A stretch of 64,000 bases of DNA from NCBI RefSeq assembly GCF_900890705.1, contig NZ_CAAHFH010000003.1, positions 62,001 through 126,000 of the forward strand, given 5' to 3'. The translations under genes were made by a program, and so were the position numbers. The notes under the pieces were generated by a model. The model saw nothing but the letters and a program-made list of their open reading frames with translations. It was not told where the DNA came from and made no database searches. This DNA is from Pontiella sulfatireligans (GTDB lineage: Bacteria; Verrucomicrobiota; Kiritimatiellia; Kiritimatiellales; Pontiellaceae). This document shows positions 59,298-64,000 of the stretch, piece after piece (within the stretch, counting starts at the first letter, position 1; each line of letters begins with the position of its first letter).

Positions 59298-59704
59298 AAA
59301 TTCTCGTCGATACGGATGTGCTGCTGGACGTTGCTCTTGACCGCCCTCCTTTTTCGGAACCGGCCGGCGAATTGATGGATCTGCTCCAACAGGGCCGTGC
59401 AACGGGATTTGTTGCGTGGCATTCGATATCGAACTTCTACTACATTTGCGCATCCAGCCAAAACGACAAGACGGTGCGCGCCTTTCTGGCCGACCTGTTC
59501 TCTTTCATCCAAATCGCACCGGTTTCCACAACGGACATGCAGCGTGCCCTATCCCTCAACATGAAGGATTTTGAAGATGCCATGCAGGCCGCCTCGGCAT
59601 TGGCCTGCGGTGCGGAGATCATTGCCACACGAAACCTGCGCGACTACGTTAAATCGCCAATCAAAGCAAAGTCGCCCAAAGAGGCGCTTAGCCTAATTCA
59701 ATAG
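59294..59704 (+). CDS. PIN-domain toxin (ribonuclease)
   Basis: 136 residues from ATG 59294, which overlaps the antitoxin stop (ATGA); a longer in-frame start at 59225 lies inside the antitoxin gene and is rejected. The PIN core is clear: KILVDTDVLLDVALDR (Asp6, Asp8), an acidic segment around Glu26, MKDFEDAMQ (Asp95), and ATRNLRDY at the end. PIN toxins cut RNA using Mg2+ bound by these acids and are neutralised by the antitoxin. Confidence 0.92.
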   Translation: MKILVDTDVLLDVALDRPPFSEPAGELMDLLQQGRATGFVAWHSISNFYYICASSQNDKTVRAFLADLFSFIQIAPVSTTDMQRALSLNMKDFEDAMQAASALACGAEIIATRNLRDYVKSPIKAKSPKEALSLIQ

Positions 59705-59721
59705 TCAAGGCCCCTTCCTCA

Positions 59722-60453
59722 ATGCCCAAAATACGACTCGACCAACTCCTCGTGCAAAACAATCAGGCCGACAGCCGCGAGCAGGCGCAGCGCCTGATCC
59801 GCGCCGGCATGGTGCGCGTCAACGAGCAGCCGGCCAACAAGCCGGGGCATCAATACCCGGACGACGCGACCCTTTTTGTGAAGCAGAAAGAAAGATATGT
59901 CAGCCGGGGCGGCCTTAAGATCGAGGGCGCGCACAAGCAGTTTGGCTTTAAGCTAGAAGGCGCCGTCTGCCTCGACATTGGCTCGTCCACCGGCGGCTTT
60001 ACCGATTTCATGCTCCAGCACGGTGCGGTCAAGGTTTATGCCGTCGACTGCGGCACCAACCAGCTGCACTACAAGCTGCGCAAAGATCCGCGCGTGGTCG
60101 TGATGGAAAACACCAACGCGCGCTACATCACCACCGACGACATTCCCGAGCCGGGCGACTTCTGCAGCATCGACACCTCGTTCATCTCGTTGACCAAAAT
60201 TCTCCCGCCGCTTAAGAGCCTTATGAAACCCGGTGGGCATATTATTTCGCTCATCAAGCCTCAGTTCGAGGCCGGCAAGAACCAGGTCGGAAAAGGCGGC
60301 GTCGTGCGCGATCCCGCCATCCATGAAGAAGTCATCGAAAAGGTCAAGGCATTCGGCACCCAAGAGCTCGGCTTCCAATGGCTCGGCCTCGCCACCTCCC
60401 CCATCACCGGCCCCGCCGGAAACGTCGAATTCCTCGCCTATTGGGAAGTTTGA
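59722..60453 (+). CDS. tlyA: TlyA-family 2'-O rRNA methyltransferase (S4 domain)
   Basis: 243 residues. N-terminal S4 RNA-binding domain (IRLDQLLVQNNQADSREQAQ), then an FtsJ-like Rossmann methyltransferase: CLDIGSSTGGFTDFMLQHGA (SAM site), VYAVDCGTNQLHYKLR, SIDTSFISLTKILP, and the catalytic-type lysine in LIKPQFEAGKNQ. Often called hemolysin A; in mycobacteria TlyA methylates 16S and 23S rRNA. Role here is inferred from the family. Confidence 0.92.
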   Translation: MPKIRLDQLLVQNNQADSREQAQRLIRAGMVRVNEQPANKPGHQYPDDATLFVKQKERYVSRGGLKIEGAHKQFGFKLEGAVCLDIGSSTGGFTDFMLQHGAVKVYAVDCGTNQLHYKLRKDPRVVVMENTNARYITTDDIPEPGDFCSIDTSFISLTKILPPLKSLMKPGGHIISLIKPQFEAGKNQVGKGGVVRDPAIHEEVIEKVKAFGTQELGFQWLGLATSPITGPAGNVEFLAYWEV

Positions 60454-60487
60454 CCATCCAGAAAGCGGCTGCTCCTCTTGGATTTCA

Positions 60488-60549
60488 GGCAGAATAATTG
60501 GGTGGCAAAATAATTTTTCCTGCCCATGCGCAAAGGAAATTATTCTGCC
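60488..60549. repeat. 'ggcagaataatt' palindromic repeat
   Basis: Perfect 12-bp ends GGCAGAATAATT (60488-60499) and AATTATTCTGCC (60538-60549). Nested inside, TAATTTTTCC pairs with GGAAATTATT. The following bases to about 60600 hold further fragments (AAATTTCCTGCGC, GGCAGGTCTGATTATTT). Same family as 43904-43946. Confidence 0.75.
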
Positions 60550-60695
60550 CACCTCTCGCCCGCACAGAAATTTCCTGCGCATTGGCAGGTCTGATTATTT
60601 CGGTGTTTTTCTGAAAAACTGGATTGCGTTGCCCCTTACTTTCAGGCTCACTCTGCGGCGCTCGGGAAAAAGAACCCCGGGCGCAGGAAATCGCC

Positions 60696-62258
60696 ATGCC
60701 AGAAACCAAGTCCATCCCACAGCAGGAAATCAGCAAGTCGCTTCGCAATAGCTCCTTAGCCGGCGCCATCGGCGTCTTCTTTTTCATGATCGTCCAGAAC
60801 GGGCCGATTCCGCTGATGCTCGAAAAGCTGGGCGCCGGAGGCATCGCCATCGGACTGACGGCCACTTTGTTCCAGCTGGGCATGCTGATCCAGATTCCGG
60901 CGGCATTCTTCACGGAGCGGCTCGCCAGCCGAAAAATTTTCTGGGCCTCCACCACCATCACCGCCCGCGCGGCCATTGCGGTTCCCGGCATTTATCTGCT
61001 GCTCTTCCCCGACCGGCAGTCGCCGATGATCTGGCTGACGCTCACCGCGATCGGCGTATTCAGCTTTTTGGCTCAAACTAGCGGGCCCGTCTGGTTCAGC
61101 TGGATGGCCGACCTGATTCCCGACAAGGTTCGGGCCGGCTTCTGGGCAAAGCGGCAGGGCCTGTCCATGATTGCCAGCGTCGTCAGCGTCGCCCTGACCG
61201 GCTGGTTTCTGGATATGTTCCCTGACGACTCCATGGCTGGCTTCGGGTGGCTGCTGATTTTTGCTTCGTTCATGGGAATCATGGATATTGTGGTCCATTG
61301 GTTTGTGATGGAGCCACCGCCGAGCCCGGCCAACCGAACCCTCTCGCCGACGAAACGTATTCTTCAACCGTTGAAAAACCGCGACTTTCTCTTTTTCACG
61401 CTTTCCATGTGCATTTGGTTTTTCGGGCTCGGACTGTTCGGCCCGTTTCTCAACGTCTACCTGAAAACCACGTTCGGCATCACCTACACCCACCTCTCCG
61501 CCATCCAGCTGGCCGGCATGGTCAGCAGCGTGGTTTCCAGCTTCATCGGCGGCCGCCTGATCGACCGCGTAGGCCTGCGCACCTACGGCCTCGCCATGGT
61601 GGTGGCCATCCCGCTCTTCAGCGGCGTCTGGTTTTTCCTGAACGGCCGCGCAACCGGCCTGCTCCCCATTCTTGGAACCGTGCCCCAGCCGGTCATGATG
61701 CTCTGCATCAGCTCGCTGCTCGCCGGCGGGGTCTATGCCGCGGTCGGCATGCTGCAGCTCAACCTGCTCTCCACCCTCGCGCCCGCTCAGGGCCGCACCA
61801 TGGCCATGGCCGTGCACTGGTCGCTCGTCGGAATTCTTTCTTCGGCCGGGCCGATTACCGGCGGATGGATCAAGAACTTCTTCACCGCGCACCCGCTCAA
61901 CATCACCCTCTACGGCGGCACCGCGTTTTCCTACTTCCATGTGATCCTGCTGCTTCATGCCCTGTTGATCTGGCTGGTGATGCTCCCATTGCTGATGAAG
62001 GTTCAGAAAAAGGACGGCGAATGGCCGTTGGAAAAAGCGCTGGCTGATATTTTCGTCTTTACCCCGTTGCGCTCGGTTCGAAACGCCTACAACTTTAACC
62101 TCGCCGCTAGCACGGTGGCGGTCAATACAGTCAAGAAAACCGGCACCATCGCCATCCGCGCTGTAAAGGAGACGGTGGAAGCCGCCAGCCGCGCCGGCAA
62201 GGAGTCGGTGGAAAAGGTCAAAAAGAAGCAGGAAGAAAAACGTCCAAAAAACGGCTAG
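60696..62258 (+). CDS. MFS transporter
   Basis: 520 residues from ATG 60696 (AGGA upstream; the open frame starts at 60624 but those residues are not membrane-like). About 12 TM helices in two halves. First half: GGIAIGLTATLFQLGMLIQI; loop 2-3 segment KVRAGFWAKRQGLSM; the central cytoplasmic loop is RTLSPTKRILQPLKNRDF; second half: IGGRLIDRVGLRTYGLAMVV. The C-terminal 60 residues are charged and helical (KKTGTIAIRAVKETVEAASR). Substrate unknown. Confidence 0.88.
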   Translation: MPETKSIPQQEISKSLRNSSLAGAIGVFFFMIVQNGPIPLMLEKLGAGGIAIGLTATLFQLGMLIQIPAAFFTERLASRKIFWASTTITARAAIAVPGIYLLLFPDRQSPMIWLTLTAIGVFSFLAQTSGPVWFSWMADLIPDKVRAGFWAKRQGLSMIASVVSVALTGWFLDMFPDDSMAGFGWLLIFASFMGIMDIVVHWFVMEPPPSPANRTLSPTKRILQPLKNRDFLFFTLSMCIWFFGLGLFGPFLNVYLKTTFGITYTHLSAIQLAGMVSSVVSSFIGGRLIDRVGLRTYGLAMVVAIPLFSGVWFFLNGRATGLLPILGTVPQPVMMLCISSLLAGGVYAAVGMLQLNLLSTLAPAQGRTMAMAVHWSLVGILSSAGPITGGWIKNFFTAHPLNITLYGGTAFSYFHVILLLHALLIWLVMLPLLMKVQKKDGEWPLEKALADIFVFTPLRSVRNAYNFNLAASTVAVNTVKKTGTIAIRAVKETVEAASRAGKESVEKVKKKQEEKRPKNG

Positions 62259-62656
62259 CCCACCGGAATGTCGTCGTCGGCTTCCACCGCCGGCACAACG
62301 ACGGCTTCCGCCGGTTCATCCTGCAGCTGTTCGCTCGGCTCGATAACAATCGGAGCGGCGTTCGTGGCCGAAAGCCCTCCCAGCGCACCGCCCTCCAACC
62401 CCGGCAAGCCAGACATCGTAGATTCGGGCTCCGGTTCATCGCGCTCCTGAGGAGCCTGCCTTGGAAGCGAATCGGGATGCTCGCCGACCAGCTTTAGATA
62501 GGGTTCATAGGCCCACGGCGCAAAACGGCCGACGGTAGACGCCTTCAGCTCCACGATCCCGCCAATCACAGCCGCCTCGAAAATAAACAGTGCAACCACC
62601 AAAGCGGTCGCCACATATGCGGCCGGCATCGATCTGCGTGTTTCCAAATCTTTCAT
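62255..62656 (-). CDS. Small single-pass membrane protein, unknown
   Basis: 133 residues. One TM helix (YVATALVVALFIFEAAVIGG, about 14-33), then a proline/acid-rich low-complexity tail (QERDEPEPES... EADDDIPVG). I do not recognise a family. The stop codon overlaps the MFS gene stop by 4 bases in convergent orientation. The tail is probably extracytoplasmic and extended. Confidence 0.65.
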   Translation of the reverse strand: MKDLETRRSMPAAYVATALVVALFIFEAAVIGGIVELKASTVGRFAPWAYEPYLKLVGEHPDSLPRQAPQERDEPEPESTMSGLPGLEGGALGGLSATNAAPIVIEPSEQLQDEPAEAVVVPAVEADDDIPVG

Positions 62657-62754
62657 GGCCTACTGAAGTAATGGAGTTTGGCGCCCTTGTACACGCTTTT
62701 CTTGCGTTTGTTCTGCTTGACCCCCCCAACCGCCTTGGGCATTCTCGCCGGCTT

Positions 62755-64000
62755 ATGAAAGCAAACGACTATCACGTAACGATGGACGCCCTTGTGAGTC
62801 TCTGCAAGCGGCGTGGGTTCATTTTCCAGACTTCGGAAATCTACGGCGGCATTAACGGCTTCTGGGACTACGGCCCCCTCGGCGTAGAGCTCAAGCGCAA
62901 CATCAAGGCCTGCTGGTGGAAATCCATGACGCAGCTGCGCGAGGACGTTGTTGGCCTCGACAGCTCGATCATCATGCATCCCCGCGTCTGGGAAGCGTCC
63001 GGCCACGTCGGCAACTTCAAGGATCCGATGCTCGACTGCCGCGAAACCAAGAGCCGCTACCGCGCCGACCAAATCTTCGTGCTCAAGCACAAGACCGACG
63101 CCGAAGCCCTCATGTTCGCCTTCCACGAAAACGCACCGGCCCCGGCCGAGAAAAAGGTTAAGAAGGTCGCGAAAGGCAACGCCGCCGACTACGACCAAGT
63201 CGCCCTGCTCGACATTCCGCTCGAAGCCTACACCAAGCTCGTCGGCCCCGACACCAACGAACCCGGCACCCTCACCGAGCCGCGCGCGTTCAACCTCATG
63301 TTCAAAACCTACGTCGGCCCCGTCGAAGAAAGCTCCAATGTGGCGTACCTCCGCCCCGAAACCGCGCAGGGCATCTTCGCCCAGTTCGGCAACGTCTGCT
63401 CCACCGTCCGCAACAAGGTGCCCTTCGGCATTGCGCAGATCGGCAAGGCGTTCCGCAACGAAATCAACCCGCGCAACTACACCTTCCGTTCGCGCGAGTT
63501 CGAACAGATGGAACTCGAATTCTTCATCAAGCCCGGCACCGATGCCGAGCAGCATGAATACTGGGTCGCCGAGCGCCTCAAGTGGTACGAAAAGGTCGGC
63601 CTCCCCGAAGGACGCATGCACCGCGACATCCACGAAGGCGACGCCCTCGCCCACTATGCCAGCGCCTGCACCGATATTCTCTACGACTTCCCGTTTGGCA
63701 CGCAGGAGCTCGAAGGCATCGCCGCCCGCGGCAACTTCGACCTGACCCAGCACCAGAACACCAGCGGCAAAAAACTCGAATACCACGACGAAGCGACCAA
63801 GGAAACCTACATTCCCCACGTCATCGAACCGTCCGCCGGCGTCGACCGCATCGCCCTCGCGCTGCTGTGCGAAGCCTATCGCATCGAATGGATTCCAAAA
63901 GGCAAAGACGGCGGCGAAGTCCTCACGGCCGAAGTCGGCGTTGAACGTGCCCCCGAAGGCTACGAAGCCCGCACCGTGCTGCGCTTCTCGCCCTGCATTG
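62755..64000 (+). CDS. glyS: Glycine--tRNA ligase (homodimeric class II type), partial
   Basis: The first 415 codons are in the window; the rest lies beyond 64000. Starts ATG 62755: DYHVTMDALVSLCKRRGFIF and SEIYGGINGFWDYGPLG are the signature of alpha2-type GlyRS. Class II motif 1 region RVWEASGHVGNF; EPRAFNLMFKTYVGP; LRPETAQGIFAQF (motif 2 side) and RNEINPRNYTFRSREFEQME; EPSAGVDRIALAL (motif 3). It charges tRNA-Gly. Confidence 0.96.
   Translation, partial: MKANDYHVTMDALVSLCKRRGFIFQTSEIYGGINGFWDYGPLGVELKRNIKACWWKSMTQLREDVVGLDSSIIMHPRVWEASGHVGNFKDPMLDCRETKSRYRADQIFVLKHKTDAEALMFAFHENAPAPAEKKVKKVAKGNAADYDQVALLDIPLEAYTKLVGPDTNEPGTLTEPRAFNLMFKTYVGPVEESSNVAYLRPETAQGIFAQFGNVCSTVRNKVPFGIAQIGKAFRNEINPRNYTFRSREFEQMELEFFIKPGTDAEQHEYWVAERLKWYEKVGLPEGRMHRDIHEGDALAHYASACTDILYDFPFGTQELEGIAARGNFDLTQHQNTSGKKLEYHDEATKETYIPHVIEPSAGVDRIALALLCEAYRIEWIPKGKDGGEVLTAEVGVERAPEGYEARTVLRFSPCI

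Noticed and set aside
60756..61958. Long minus-strand open frame opposite the MFS gene
   Set aside because: Very polar, Glu/Asp/His-rich shadow of a membrane-protein gene; no start signal or family.
62653..63819. Long open frame on the minus strand opposite glyS
   Set aside because: It mirrors the glyS codons, has no family features and is a by-product of high-GC coding sequence; glyS itself has all class II synthetase motifs.

Overview
The window looks like a chromosome segment of a marine or anoxic-sediment bacterium of the PVC superphylum, most likely Kiritimatiellota (Pontiella-like). Supporting signs are several secreted sulfatases beside glycoside hydrolases, a PEP-CTERM protein, secreted proteins with TSP3-type DxDxDG repeats, and short palindromic intergenic repeats. 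The taxonomic call is inference from gene content; there is no rRNA gene here. GC content is moderate to high, and most genes are tightly packed.

Layout. 1-10.3 kb: tRNA-Val, then a long minus-strand run read from the right as NDK-like protein, tpiA, secG, a complete oligopeptide-type ABC importer (binding lipoprotein, two permeases, two ATPases), hisC and an SGNH hydrolase. 10.3-33.2 kb: a polysaccharide-degradation region. It holds a 1550-residue GH-A-like secreted protein, a PEP-CTERM protein, an intact IS4-family element with its target duplication, a GH51/GH79-like enzyme, a secreted protein with an internal duplication, a GH5 lipoprotein, a GH10 xylanase-like enzyme, three full sulfatases, and one composite pseudogene made of a sulfatase head and a GH95 tail. 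A decayed group II intron reverse-transcriptase tail lies at its left edge.

33.3-43.5 kb: a type I-C CRISPR-Cas locus on the minus strand, in the order cas3-cas5c-cas8c-cas7-[four-helix-bundle gene]-cas4-cas1-cas2-leader-array. The array has 26 repeats and 25 spacers. An IS30-family remnant abuts the leader-distal end. Two features stand out. The cas3/cas5 junction appears to carry a deletion that removed the Cas3 C-terminal domain and the Cas5c N-terminus. A small 'gatttgagat...' repeat has entered the downstream half of the operon five times, including in-frame insertions in cas4 and in the four-helix-bundle gene.

43.6-64 kb: mostly housekeeping. It contains a DUF167 protein, a secreted alpha/beta hydrolase with HYR/PKD-like modules, a zinc ABC importer (znuABC), two overlapping tandem paralogous small genes of unknown function, aspS, hisS, an HU/IHF protein, a HlyD-like membrane protein, a beta-helix/deiodinase-like/EF-hand protein, rpmB, hemW, a PIN toxin-antitoxin pair, a tlyA-type methyltransferase, an MFS transporter, a small membrane protein, and the first 415 codons of glyS, cut by the window end.

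How it fits together. The sulfatases and glycoside hydrolases probably act on a sulfated plant or algal polysaccharide outside the cytoplasm. The importers bring in peptides and zinc. The CRISPR locus has intact-looking adaptation genes but a damaged interference module. Several families of small palindromic repeats sit between genes throughout.
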